Shown: positions 1 through 11,745 of the stretch, one piece after another | How the letters are laid out: the number at the start of each line of letters is the position of its first letter | How positions within the stretch are numbered: the stretch's first letter is position 1 | NCBI GenBank assembly: GCA_026182355.1 | Contig: JAPFBL010000008.1 | Location: forward strand, 2,233,501 to 2,297,500 | Source of the DNA: Hermatobates lingyangjiaoensis | Lineage: Eukaryota; Arthropoda; Insecta; Hemiptera; Hermatobatidae | Direction of reading: 5' to 3' | Length of the DNA: 64,000 nucleotides | Notes under the pieces: model-generated | Database searches by the model: none | Told to the model about the DNA's origin: nothing | Seen by the model: only the letters and a program-made list of their open reading frames with translations | Translations under genes and position numbers: made by a program

Positions 1-252
1 AAAGACAGAAATTTACAAATAACACTCTTTAGTTGTTTTTAGTCAACTTTCTAACAAGTTTAACTCTTTTAAAGGCATTCGTAAACATTGAACCTTTACT
101 TATGAAAAAAATGCCATTTTCACAAGCATTCTAACATGACATAATGATTCAATATGAACACTTATATTCCCACAGCTAATTAAATCTACTACCATATTAC
201 AAGGTCTCATCAAATGTATAAGCGATTTATTAAATAGTAATTGCATTAAATG

Positions 253-260
253 TGACGTCA
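253..260. promoter_or_regulatory. CRE-type palindrome TGACGTCA
   Basis: A perfect 8-bp cAMP-response-element palindrome, the known consensus for CREB/ATF bZIP dimers. There is no recognisable promoter or coding start nearby, so its function is unsupported; a chance occurrence is possible. Confidence 0.25.
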
Positions 261-1372
261 TCAAAGAAATAATGACAAAAGCAAAAAAAAAAGTGTACTT
301 TAAATGCAAAATATGACAGTTCCGGGGAAATAGCAAAAGAAACATACATTTTGCCAATAAGGAAGTATGAATTGGTTTTATGATAATGATAATTCATATT
401 TTGATATAAAATCTAGAAAAATGAATATTTTCTTCATAATATATCTGTACAGAAAAGAAACATTCAAATATATGAATGGTTTTAAATAATATCGAAGCAA
501 GAAACCAGATTACCTGCAACTAAACATCAGGACAGCCTCTGCATCTCTACAGTAACATGAATGACTTATACATAAATACCCGGACACTTTAAAAAACTTC
601 ATAAAGGAAGAGAATCATTAACACAGTTCAAGATAATTCTTCGGTATAAAAACAAACCACGTGTCTGCAACTCGAGGTAGTTTTAAATAATATCAAACTA
701 AAAGATCATACTTCATGTTAGTCACTAAACATGAATAGCTTTAATGATAATTCACCAGTTAATAATGATATTTATGTCAAATGGTATTATTACTTGATAT
801 ATGCAATGACACTTCATTATCATAATAATATTATAATACTTTATACTAAAACAGACATATGCACATTTTATAAGTTATATAAAAATGAATGAAACTATAA
901 CAATTAATGAAACCATACTTAATAATTTTTGGTATTATACTTCCCAAAACAAGGAACTCATATTTTACAGTGAATAAAAGAACTTTTTTGTTTTCTTTTT
1001 TTAATATTTTTTTGTGTTTGATGTCCTTGTAAAATATTTAATAATTGGAAAACATTAATCAATTCATAGATTGTTGAAGGAAGTATATAATCTCTGATAG
1101 TGAAACTGCTTACATTAAACTAAAATGAATAATTAAGTAAATTTACAATAATGAATAATCAAGGCGGTTAATAATGAAATAAATGGTTTCATTTTTTAAT
1201 GACCATATAGACTTAATCATAGTAATATATTTAACTGTTCTGATATTAAATCAATGCCTGTCATTTAAGCTAAGTAAAATTGAGTCTTACTAGATGGTGA
1301 ACAATAATTTGGGTTATGACTTCATCAAAATAACAAGTGTGGATGTTTGAAAAAAATATATCAGCGTCCTGT

Positions 1373-1384
1373 CATGACGTCATG
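1373..1384. promoter_or_regulatory. Extended CRE-type palindrome
   Basis: CATGACGTCATG is a 12-bp perfect palindrome containing TGACGTCA. It is the second such site in the first 1.4 kb. It could be a bZIP binding site, but nothing nearby identifies a target gene. Confidence 0.25.
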
Positions 1385-1989
1385 CATATGGGTATTAAAT
1401 TATCTGATAATTATAAATCCCAACATTTTAAATTACTTTTTTTAACTAACGTCATTCACACAATTGTTTTAATAAAGGTACTGTAAACATGTTTTACTTT
1501 TTGTTTCATTTCCCTAATAACGGCATATATTGTATTTTAGACATGTTGATTAATTATATTTTTCAAAAAAAAAATAAAGAAAAAAATTTGGCTTCCCTAA
1601 CAGAAGTAGAAAAAATGTTATCCTAATTATTTTTTTAGAGTATTTTTGTAAAAGAAATACAATTTTCAATACATTTTATAGTATAACTTTTTAAAAATGT
1701 ACTTATGGCTATTTACGTTAGTAATAAACTAAAGAAATAGAGAAAACTTGATAGTTTTAATTTAATAAAGTTATTGAATCGATTTTATGACTGTTATTCA
1801 TTTGGGCTTAAGTTCGATACTAAGTTATTTTCTTTTTAATAAACAATGACAAAGGAATACAACTAGGAAGACACTGGTGGATTGAAATAGTTCGTCTTTA
1901 TAGTGTTTTGCAACTCTTCTCATCGAACCAAGTTTATAAAATATTTTCAAAGTTTTCTTATCTAGACCGCATATATTGCACATATTTTT

Positions 1990-2140
1990 CTTTATCGAGA
2001 TTTGGTCCAGTGTCAAACAATTCACAAAAAATACTATGAAGTCGACATTTTGCATATATTTTTAGATGTCCCCAGGGTTATATAAATAAAAAATTAATTA
2101 CAATAACATGATCATTTCATGTTCAACGCTAGATGAAACC
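1990..2140 (-). mobile_element. Degenerate PLE terminal fragment
   Basis: On the plus strand the order is a TTTGGTCCAG-like start, a CCCAGGG segment and then an AATTACAATAACATGA segment. The same order is seen at 10075-10210 and 62220-62350. The hammerhead-like core that those copies carry on the minus strand has decayed here (CTGGGGA in place of CTGAAGA). I infer an old fragment of the same terminal repeat. Confidence 0.4.
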
Positions 2141-2368
2141 TTTACAAAGAAAAATAGTGTAAAATATTTATCTTATGCAGTGATTTAGTGGATATCTCAA
2201 AAACAAAATAGCAACTTTTTTAACAGAAAACTAAGAAAAACTTTTTTTTTTTATATTTTTTTCATGAATTATTTTTTCAAAGTTCTGGAAAACTAAACAT
2301 GTTTGTTACTTAATCAATATTGATTTAAATGTCTAATTCTTAAGATAAACTTTAGCACTTTTCTGCAA

Positions 2369-2448
2369 GTGTGTGTGTGTGTGTGTGTGTGTATTAGTTC
2401 TGTCAAAATATTGAATGGCAAACACCTACACAAACAAACATACACCAC

Positions 2449-2481
<33 letters not shown>
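2369..2481. repeat. Inverted dinucleotide repeat (GT)n ... (CA)n
   Basis: A (GT)12 tract (2369-2392) is followed about 55 bp later by an interrupted (AC)n tract (2447-2481). Because the two are complementary, this can fold into a long hairpin or cruciform. Open frames across it are low-complexity artefacts. Confidence 0.85.
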
Positions 2482-2485
<4 letters not shown>

Positions 2486-2529
2486 TCTACTTTGTTCGAA
2501 AACATTAAAATGGATTAAGCGGACCTAGT

Positions 2530-5284
2530 AAACATGTGAAACATTCTAAATATGATGTATATTATTATTACAACTTTTTAAGACAAGTATAAAGGCAAAG
2601 TTTAAGGAAAGTAAAAAAAAACAAAAACTCTTCTTATTGATGTATTTATTTAATTTACGCCTATTTTGGAGTAAAAGGAAAGACATTTGAAAACAGGATA
2701 ATTAATAGTTTTGAAATATACATTAACACACACTTATACTCTTCTACATACGACGAACTCACACACTAACTCACACATACACAGCCATTAAGATAATGAA
2801 AATATGTAGATTTTATGCAATGATTTTTAAAGTTAAAAAACATAAAAATCTCTCAACATTCTAAGTTTGTTAAGTCACCGTAGTATTCACTTACATAAGA
2901 CTAATTTCATTTTATTCTTACTTGTATAATTTATTTATTTTTAAATTGTTTTGAGATAAGAAAGAAATAACAAGAAAGGTGTGTTTATACAACACGGTAT
3001 ATGTGGATGAGATGCGAATACACATTGCAGGTGGTGTCAATCAGAGAAGCGTTGCTTCTGCCGTATTGTGGGAAGTGGGTATTGTCAATTAGCGCATTAG
3101 TCCGTTATATGATGAAGTTGTTATTGTGCTTGTATAGTCTTATAGGGCTAGAGCAATAATATGGCCTATGCTAGTGTATTCAAATGTTGTGAAAGGACGT
3201 AAAGAGGAATGATAGCGCTCCACAGGAGTTTAATGGGGTCGGGTAAGGTCGATGCTTGGCTTTAAGTGCTAGGACTAGGAGATTTAGACGGGTAGGTAAG
3301 TTTTGTCTTCATTGATGGTAATTCGACTGATGTATCAATGGGCTCCCATTTCAAATCATGCTATATATTTACATTACAGGAACATAAAGGAGCTCTTCCT
3401 ATAAATCGGGCTGATTTATTCTAGACAATTTGGATACAGGTTATGTTCATCTTTGCAGCATTAAACTTAACTGATAGCTCTCTGTTGAAGTAATGACTTC
3501 ATCATACATTATATTATTCTCTGCAAATAACACTCTTGCATTTTGAGAATAAAGCACAGATTTCACATGGGGTAAATAGATTAAATTTAATTTTACTACG
3601 AAGCTGCTTTTAACGTTAATTGAAGTCTAAAATAACACCCACATAATTAAGATGACTGGTTGCCTATGAAAACACTGAGTAAAGTATTAAAGTAACCCTT
3701 GCAAAATCAAATATCAGAACTTCTCTCTAAGAGTTGGTTTTCTGGGCATATAGTAAATGTATTGGTCCTTTTGTACGATAAACACTGTGTTGGCACAGAT
3801 ATATTAAACTTTTAAACTAATCCACAATAACTGCAATGCCAAGACAACTAGACAACATTGTTTTTTTTTGTTTTATATAATGATGATTTGACTGTGTTCT
3901 TCAATAATTGAAAGTGTCTAGGCACAGAGTCAGCTGAAAAGCTTCTTGTAGGTTCCTTATACCTTTTTCACAGTAGGACCTTTTCCAGTTCCTCGGTACC
4001 TGAGAGGAGTACTTGCACTGAATCCATATGGATTACCTTTCAATACTAATCTCCATGCTATCAACTACACTCCGTTTTTCAAATGCTCTGAATTTTTACT
4101 AAAACAACTTAAGTAATGACCTTATCATTACTGAAGGTCGAGAGGGTAAGGAAGGGGCTGAACAGTAACCCTAATGTTATCAAAACTTTTTCTGAGCCAG
4201 TTATTTTAAATAAGGGGGCACACATAATTGAGTTTGTAGAGTAATGTTTGCATTATTCTATAAGGTAGTGAAGAGATTGGGGGGATGACTTTTGGGAGGA
4301 GAAGTAAACAGGCTGGATAATCATCTGCTTATTAATTAATCTTAAAGATTAATTAAGGAATCTTTAAGGACACACAACAAGACTGTTGTTGTTTCGAAAG
4401 GGTTCATGTCATCTTTTGCTTTATTTAAAGAAAGCTGTTCAATGTAGAAGAATGAACCGCTGATTGTAAGTTTGTTATCTCCAAATCCAAGCTAGAAAAA
4501 TGGTTTAGCGCTTCCTCTGGATCACTTGCAATAGCATAATCTTCAGAGTCTGTTATTGACAGTACTTTCATCAGTTCTTCAGATTGAAAACGGTAGATGC
4601 TGGGAAATATATTAATTAAATAAGTACTGTTGTTATAGTCAACCGGTGGTTAAGTTCACTTTTTGATAATAAAATGAAATTTTTTATAAAAATTAAAGAG
4701 GGAAAAAATGAGCATTTTACTTCAATATAACAAGGAATTATCAACACAAATTTGGAAGGAAATCTGTAAAACACAAACGCTACTAGATGTTTGATTTTCT
4801 TGCTGCTATACAGAATTATAATCTAAAAGAGAAGTGCTGACAACGTCCTACATGAGGTTGTACTCACAGACAATCTATCAAAGTCATCTACCTGGCATCA
4901 CTTGCTCTCAATAGTGATGCTGTTGACAATTGCGTAGACGATTTAGTTGTGTGAATAGCCACGTGGCGTTCAGTGATAACTCGCCAAGCCAGTAATAGTG
5001 AAATACTGAATAATTTGAAGAAGGTAATAGAATAGTATGAGAGTTAGGGCTATACTAATCTTATAGCACTGCTTGTAATTGCTTCTTTTCTGCTAACTAA
5101 TTGTAGCTTGCACGATGCGATTAAGCCACTTCTCAATACCAGACTGAATAAGCAGGTATCCAGCAAGATCACTTGACACTTTCAAACAACCACATTAACA
5201 ATTAGTTACGAATCACAGAAACACAAAACCTTTCGTTTCTAAAGCACACAAACAACTAATAAAATTAACAGAAATGTTGAAGTA
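2530..5284. other. Noncoding, no element recognised
   Basis: Mixed AT-rich sequence with a somewhat GC-richer part at 2990-3300. No open frame or repeat family is recognised. The palindrome around 4335-4360 (TTAATTAATCTTAAAGATTAATTAA type) is AT-rich and probably incidental. Confidence 0.5.
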
Positions 5285-5314
5285 CCTTTACAACTTAGTA
5301 CTCTACATAAGGTA

Positions 5315-5345
5315 CAAGTGACATGTTAATTTAACATGTCACTTG
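5315..5345. repeat. Perfect 31-nt palindrome at PLE start codon
   Basis: Two 15-nt perfect arms (CAAGTGACATGTTAA and its complement) are separated by one T. The right arm contains the ATG at 5336 that opens the PLE fragment. This looks like a fold-back junction at the end of an inserted copy rather than a protein-binding site. Confidence 0.7.
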
Positions 5346-5491
5346 GCCAACTCCTTTTCCAGTTGAACCCTGTTAGTAGGAGGTTAGTTCGTAGGATCGA
5401 ATCTCTCAGTCTTAAGATCGTGAATGCCGAGACTGCGGTTAATTTTAATGATACCTGTTTAAAAGAAGATCTGCTGCCTATTTATACCAAT
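5336..5491 (+). pseudogene. PLE ORF, N-terminal fragment
   Basis: The frame starts MSLGQLLFQL, continues with KIVNAETAVNFNDTCLKED and ends LLPIYTN. The same blocks (MSLPELL, K.VNAEAAVxFN, KEDLLPxYTN) recur at 21804-21925, 34391-34546, 36860-36945, 43672-43800 and 45939-46055. This is the region upstream of the reverse transcriptase in Penelope-like elements. Only about 52 codons remain, with no RT or endonuclease. The piece lies inside a minisatellite with a palindromic start junction, and its end falls at the same place as in other copies. The identification is by comparison within this window and by family knowledge. Confidence 0.65.
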
Positions 5492-5870
5492 GAGGTACAA
5501 ATGTATATGTGCCTTTCTAACTTAGTAGTTTGAGATGAGAAATTATGTGTAAATGGCTTTGAACCTCAGTACGAGCCATAAGATACAAAAATATAAGTTC
5601 CTTTGGAATGTAGTACTACAAATGAATACACGCCTATGAAACTCTGTACAATACTCGTACCTAGGATACGAACCTTCGCAACTTAGTACTAGACATAAAA
5701 TACAAATATACTTGTGTTAAGATAGAAATGTATTTATAAATCAGTACTAGATCTAAAATACAAATTTACATCTATTTTTGTAACTCAGTACTATAATTTG
5801 GATGCAAATTTGTGTTTTGTATATATATGATAGAAATGTTAATTTGCCTTTGTACTACCATAATACACAT

Positions 5871-7790
5871 AGGATAATTAACTGTAAGTAATATATAGAA
5901 GACTTTAAGTATCTGAAAAAATATTTTCAGCCAGACTGGAAAGAAGCAGTTAGTTATACACTTAATGAGTGAAACTATAGTATTTTATATACGTCAGTTT
6001 TTAAAATTACTTTCAACATATTGTCATATATTGTAGTGATATACATTTCCTTAAAATTTATGCTTAAATAAAAATATATATACTTTCATTTTCTTTTAAT
6101 TACATATAAAATACTTTATATTGCTAGAATGATTACTTGTTATGCATTTTTTGAGTTTATATATACATATATATATAATTACTAAATTGAATAAACGGTC
6201 CCAATGTACTATACAACTTTAAATTATACAAACACGACACAGAAAAAAGATAGTATGATATCTTTTTTCCTGTATTTGTTTTGTGTAATTTAAAGTTATA
6301 TATATACTTACTGAGGATATCGTGACCTTCTACGATATTACAGAACAAGTGCAATCATGATAACCTTCACCAAATTTCTTTTGTAAGATAGTGAGGCTCG
6401 TTAGTCAAATCTGATCGAGAAAAAGGTTAGAAAAATATCCTCTCCATTTCATTAGAATGTTTTATTGCAACTTTTATACTAGTCAGTAATTTGTTAACGT
6501 ACTATATTTTTGTTTTAGTGCCAGTTTTTTCTCATTTTTTATTGTTCTTAATAATTAGGATACTTTTAGCCAGTGTTTTATCGTATTGTGAATGAGTTTT
6601 TTTTTTATAAGAGTACATATTTTATTCACTAGGAAATATTTTCAGTATTTTACTATATACTTTCAAACTTTATGTTGTTGTCAATTTCTATTTTCGTAAC
6701 AGATCAATTAATAATTGAATGGAATTCAGAAATAAAGGAAAAAAAACTAAAACGTTGACTGGTATGAGGATGTCTGTGATATTACGGAGGGTATCAGAAA
6801 GTAATACGGCAACCTTTGTAATAGGAGCTGGAGAAAAAATTCGACAAAACTTGACTTCACTCTGTTCAAAAAGTGCTTTACTAATCCCCACCCAAAAAAA
6901 GGGATCCGATAAGTATCCAACAAAAGAGTCCTTAGAGTAGAAGTGGCGGGCCTGCTTAGAGCAGAATTACGTCCGTCTAATAAAAGTTTATTGGGTTGAG
7001 AGGCCATTATGAATTTAGGGTCCTTTTGAGAGGAGCTTGACTCACTGTAATGGGCCAAGGAGACGGACTAAGGCGGATGCTACCCAGACGAAAATAAAAC
7101 CTCCAAGTACAATCTCAACCGCTGTATTTATTTTATTCGATTCATTTATTATGTTTTACGAGTTAAGTTCTAAAGAGGGCTTGATAACAGTCATCCTTGA
7201 CTTAAAGCAAAGATGCCTTTCAATTGGTCTGATGGCCAGCTCTGACTCCTATAACAAACCTCTCTCCCCTGGCTTATATGTTTTACTATTATTCCTTTTT
7301 TACTTTTTTTTTCATGTACTTTACTTCTAGCTATTAATAACTTAAGGGTGTAATAAAATTATAGAAATGTTTTCTTGTTTAAAAATTATCACTTAAAGGT
7401 ATTAAGAAACGAAAAGAGAAATAGACACTATTTTTTCAAAAGCCACTCAAATGGCAGCTCAACGATTTTGTAGACTCTCCAAGAGTGGAAAGAATGTTTC
7501 ATAATTGACTGGCACTTATTCAAACCATGAAGGAGACAAATTCTGTGAGCACTAACGGTTCATGGTGCTACATTACACGTACTAACCATGCAAAATGCTA
7601 CGGATCTTTAGTAACCAAATACGGAGTAGTATATTCAACATCGTTATGTTCATGTGGCCATAAACAGATAGTAAAAGTCTCTTCAAGCCTTTTTACATTT
7701 TCTATAAGTCAATCTTGAAAACATTAATTCTCAAAATGTTGACAAAATTACATGTTCTGAGGTCGGGAAGTCGTTTTACGACGATTTTCT
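5871..7790. other. Noncoding; overlapping unassigned open frames at 6719-7058
   Basis: Mostly AT-rich. At 6719-7058 both strands are open (plus-strand frame MEFRNKGKK...; minus-strand frame MAHYSESSSS..., 103 codons). Base composition is more even there and could mark old coding or transposon sequence, but neither peptide matches anything I recognise. The remainder shows no repeat or gene signal. Confidence 0.35.
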
Positions 7791-7794
7791 GATA

Positions 7795-8870
7795 ATGTGT
7801 TTATGGGTGGGTGAGTGTGTATCCAAAAGTTTGTGTAGACGCTACAGTCTATAAATTTTTATCAAATTGATAGACTACACAATAATGGGTTTCATAGTGT
7901 AACTGTGCTGTATAGTTTGGGAGCAATTACCTATTATGGGATAGACACTTAGTTGGCCAAAATACTAATTACTCCCAAATTACTAATTTTAAGGTCATGA
8001 TAATTCGGCATTATCTTTGAAGCTACAAAGCAATAACTGAAAAAATCTTTTTCAAAGAGCAGACAATTTTTTTCCAATAAAATATAAAAATGTAGTCTTA
8101 AAATACAATATGAAAGCTTGTGAGGGTGATACAAGCCATACGGTTAGACGAATAAAATTGGAATTATTCCTATATATAGAACTTTATGTGGAAGATTAGT
8201 GGAAGCAATATTTTTCAAAATTACATTAACCAAATGGTTGTTAGAGTACATTTTTGAGTTTTCAGGAATGTTTTTTGACGCTAAACGTTTCATTAAAAAA
8301 CAATGAAATTTTTCCAGAAAATTAAGCAAAACTTAGCAATTTATAAAGAAAAATCGTGAAATTATAATTACCGCCAAGGGTAAAAAAGCTATAAAAACTG
8401 AATATTCAACCTGGATGAATAACCTGCTATACTCGTTGGATTTTATTACATTTATTTACATTGTTTATATTTACATAGAAATTTTTTGAGTGAATCCACT
8501 GGAATAAAATTGATGTTAGAGGTTAAATGAAAAAAAAGTGAAATGATATAATGACATAATATGGTATGCAAGAAGATAAATTCTTACATTTTTACAAAAT
8601 CAACAGGGATTTAACATATAATTATCGGTAACAGGTCCACTGGTCATGTAATGTTATACATGGCCATGTACGAGATCCACTGACTGTAAGAACAAAAGTC
8701 ATGTTTTACTGTAAGACATTATTTTGTAACACGCAGCCTTCAGTTTGGCTTTACAAAACTGTTATTACTGCTGTAGTAATACGAATGACAAAAAATGTGC
8801 ATCAGTTTTGCGGTATACACAAATGAACGTGTATATTGTGTAAACTTAGGTGTATCCAAGCATTCCACGT
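7795..8870 (+). repeat. Unclassified dispersed repeat, copy 1
   Basis: Diverged but collinear with 22015-23330, and in part with 58455-58870. Shared blocks include TATCCAAAAGTTT, GATACAAGCCATAC, AAAATTACATT...GTTA.AGTAC, TTTTTGACGCTAAACG and, near the end, GTTATTACTGCTGTAGT. All three copies are in the same orientation. No open frame is conserved, so this is either a nonautonomous element or untranslated sequence of a larger one. Confidence 0.6.
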
Positions 8871-10058
8871 AAGTATGCCTCATATATTTAAATTGATTGG
8901 GACATATTTATATATTTTAAGGTTTACTTGGCCTATGTATGATAGTTTCCAAGGATAGCGTCCTATGCCTATCGTTAGGGGTGTCAAAACATTGAAGTGC
9001 AAATAAAAATACATTGCATTTGGAAATTATCAAAGCGTGTTTATTCTACTAAAAAAGTGTTTATACTCATTCTAAAAAGTTAAAATTCTATCTTTTCACC
9101 TGCGTTGCTTGATAATAGTTTCATAAACACACAAAAAAAAAATGAATCGCTTCACAATCGCAGTAACTTTTGTGACTTGTTTACACTAAATTATACTCGA
9201 AACTAATGAAATCCAAAGAATGGATATATTATAATGAATTTTATAATCATTCAGAATCAATTACTGATGAAATCAAATGAGTAATCAATTATGATATTTT
9301 ACGATTAATTTTGTTACATGGATTCCATTTACTATGCTAAATGAGAATAGTTATGTACACTCCACTAGGTGATACTATTGTTATGATTATGTCAATTCCT
9401 TTATAAGTAACTTTATATATCAAGATCAGCTTATAAACATAAATGCATTCTTAATGAACTTGGAAATATTTACAAACAACAAAAAGAACAAATATAATAA
9501 AATTAATTCTATTCTATTGATTATACAATAGTAGATTAAAATTTCCCCATTTTTTTAAAGACTTTTAAATATTTGAAAATATAAAAATTTAAAAACTTGT
9601 ACATAATTGTGATTAACTTCAGACAAATTGTTTATAGTTATTGTTATGAGAATATAAATGTCAGATTAGTACTAGGGCATGCTTGAGGTTTAATGTTATG
9701 CCGTACCTTAAGAGAGTGAGACGTTGGTCCTAGGTTTCAAACTTCATGCATATAAAATGAGTTCACTCTCACCTGCAACAAAAAAGAACGATATTTATAT
9801 CCAACAGCAAGGAAATATACAACAAAATAAAGTATCTTACAATTGTAGTATTAAAATATACTATCTTAGGCAACATAGTAGTGTTCAAACAAGTCGCATC
9901 CTTTTGGTGCATATCCACAATTGACAGTGGGAAAACACATACCCAACCAGATCCAAGGTTAGTAGGTTTACATCTATAAAATTGAATTTACCTCTTAAAA
10001 AAGAGAGAACGAGGGAGAAAAAAGGCAAACTGAAATGACCGAACACTTACTATGAATA
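8871..10058. other. AT-rich noncoding
   Basis: No conserved frame or element is recognised. A short open frame at 9724-9924 has no family resemblance. Confidence 0.45.
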
Positions 10059-10074
10059 TCACAGAAAAATAGTT

Positions 10075-10440
10075 GTAAAGACTTTTTGATCTAGCTTCAA
10101 AAATACAGTGCCTTTTAGCCGAAGTTTCGTTATATTTGTAGACATCTTCAGGGCTACATCAATACAGAATTTAATTACAATAACATGAAAAGTAATTATA
10201 TTACAATTTTTAATTAATATACATAATACCAAATACCAAGGTAATATACAAATATAAACATAACATAATATACAAATAACAAAGTAATTATGTATATTAA
10301 TTAAATAATGTAATATAATTATTTTCCATGTTATTGTAATTAAATTCTGTGTTGATTTAGCCCTCAAGATGTCTACACAAATATGGATGAAACGTCAGCT
10401 TAAAGGTGTTCTATTTTTGAAGCTAGACCAAACCTTGATA
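10075..10440. mobile_element. PLE terminal fragments as inverted pair
   Basis: The left arm (about 10075-10205) and right arm (about 10320-10440) are inverted copies. Both hold a GATCTAGCTTCAAAAATA-type end, a hammerhead-like core, CTACATCAATACAGAATT and AATTACAATAACATG blocks. The AT-rich loop lies between them. A (TA)n array follows at 10458. The same family appears at 1990-2140 and 62220-62350. Confidence 0.6.
10116..10156 (-). ncRNA. Hammerhead-like motif, partly decayed
   Basis: On the minus strand: TAGCC, CTGAAGA, a poorly pairing helix II, GAAACTTC, GGCTA. Helix I is a perfect 5-bp TAGCC/GGCTA and the CTGANGA core is intact. Helix III (ACTT) is no longer self-complementary, so activity is doubtful. 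A partner at about 10353-10402 (plus strand) has CTCAAGA and GAAACGTC. Confidence 0.45.
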
Positions 10441-10457
10441 AAAAAGAAAAATAGTGT

Positions 10458-10485
<28 letters not shown>
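10458..10485. repeat. (TA)n microsatellite
   Basis: A pure TA run between two PLE inverted pairs (10075-10440 and 10505-10625). Confidence 0.95.
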
Positions 10486-10488
<3 letters not shown>

Positions 10489-10504
10489 ATTAAAAGTATC
10501 GACC

Positions 10505-10625
10505 GTGGAATAGAAACAGACTAAAGTTCATTGGGACTCGGTCAGTTCTTCAGGTTCAAATTAAACTCTTGGCAATCAGACTGAACTTGAAGAACTGACC
10601 GAGTCCCGATAAACTTTAGTTTTGT
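10505..10625. mobile_element. PLE-related palindrome (GACTCGGTCAG family)
   Basis: The arms read AAAGTTCATTGGGACTCGGT and onward, with the complement at the right containing GAACTGACCGAGTCCCGATA; the loop includes CTCTTGGCAATCAG. Related single copies are at 21940-22020 (minus) and 54715-54790 (plus), where GAAACGTTGGCAATGAGAG and CTGAAGA-like blocks accompany it. The right end runs into TATATACATATATAT. Confidence 0.55.
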
Positions 10626-10762
10626 ATATACATATATATCTTAAAGGGTAATATAAAAGACTGATTACTAAAATTACCAAAAATCTGCTGAAGTCATTTA
10701 GACAACATTTTGGAACAGTTTTTCTTATATGAAATCAAAGAAATGTTATAAGAAAATTAGGT

Positions 10763-10960
10763 TAGAATGCAGTGGCATTCCCATGAGAGAACACACATGG
10801 GTCAAACATTGGTCCTTTGTGATACCTCACAATGAATATTCTGAATTGTTTGTACAAAAAGAGTCCTAAATTTTGCCTAACTCAAATTTAAATACGGCGT
10901 ATCGTACCCAGATCTATTAATCTAGAGGCGAGCACGCACCCACTGGGCTACCTCGGCTCC
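10763..10960 (-). mobile_element. tRNA-derived SINE
   Basis: Read on the minus strand, the head GAGCCGAGGTAGCCCAGTGG contains a good Pol III A box (TAGCCCAGTGG, 10939-10950). A B-box-like GGGTACGATAC lies at 10899-10909. The tail holds AATTTAGGACTC-like, GGTATCAC and GACCCATGTGTGTTCTC blocks, shared with 11555-11745, 37770-38095 and 61690-61858. This is a typical tRNA head plus unrelated body, diverged from its relatives. Confidence 0.65.
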
Positions 10961-11554
10961 TTTATAATCAAGTTACTACTCAGAAGTACTAATCATTATT
11001 TAATTGAAACAGATACAGAAATAGAACCACTATCAGTCCACATTGGTATTGCATACTTAATTATTATGTGATTTATTTTCCATAATATATAGATAAAAAA
11101 AAAACAAAACGTATGGCCTTTGACATTCTTTCATGTTACAATGAAAAAGCAAAAAAAACTACCAAAAGAGGATTATAGCTGGTTGGAACCAACAGACGAA
11201 TGACTAATTAATAAAGAATCAGCACATTAGCGAAACGGCACACAAAAAATATCAACAATTGTATTGTAATGATATAAATAAGAAATAACTTCTGTGCCAG
11301 TTTGTATTTATAATCAATTAGAAGTTTCAGTGCAGTCCACCTCTATAAATGAACATGAAGTTTCACCAAAACGCCTGACATCTGTCGCTTTATTCATCAA
11401 TACTTTCGGAACAACTAAAGTTCTATTTTTGTTACAAATGTTACATAAGTTCTTATGGGCCAACGCACTCGCCATTGGACTGGTAGATTTGGGGTTTATT
11501 ATCTACTATGGCCCTCGATTTTCGCATGCGTGAGGTGAAAACATCTCAATATGT

Positions 11555-11745
11555 TCTTCCTTGGAAATGTTAAGCCGTTGGTCACGAGCCTGTACGATGT
11601 CAGGCAGTCCTTAAAGATCCTTAATGTAAATACACTTGAATCATACAAAATTTAGTGCTTCTAATGTTGGATTTTTATTGTGTGGTATCACGAAGAGGCA
11701 ATTTTCGGCCTATGTGTGTTTTCTCGTGGTTCAGCCACCGCACCG
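11555..11745 (+). mobile_element. SINE body and tail, head missing
   Basis: Contains GAGCCTGTACGATGTCAGGC, ACACTTGA, AAAATTTAG, GGTATCACGAAGAGGCAAT and GGCCTATGTGTGTTTTCTCG. These match the body of the SINE at 37770-38095 and the reverse complement of 10763-10960. The tRNA-like head is not visible. Confidence 0.55.

Larger units (their letters stand above)
1..1985. other. AT-rich noncoding stretch
   Basis: No open frame here resembles a protein; short frames are AT-driven. Homopolymer A/T runs are common. The only distinct short sites are two TGACGTCA palindromes, listed separately. I see no repeat element that I can classify. Confidence 0.6.
5285..5870. repeat. Degenerate minisatellite interrupted by PLE fragment
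   Basis: Loose repeats of an AACTTAGTACT...GATACAAAT-type unit recur at about 5292, 5518, 5560, 5615, 5681, 5738 and 5785, spaced roughly 45-60 bp apart and strongly diverged. The PLE N-terminal fragment at 5336-5491 sits inside this array: unit-like GGTACAA sequence lies on both sides of it. Confidence 0.5.

Noticed and set aside
2314..2505. Minus-strand frame rich in CVCVCV and THTHTH
   Set aside because: Low-complexity translation of the GT/CA tracts.
4335..4365. AT-rich palindrome as a transposon end
   Set aside because: Short, AT-only and without a partner; common by chance in this composition.
6747..7058. 103-codon minus-strand frame as a gene
   Set aside because: Overlaps an equally long plus-strand frame; neither shows a domain, start context or splice signals that favour it. 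Mentioned only as an open region.
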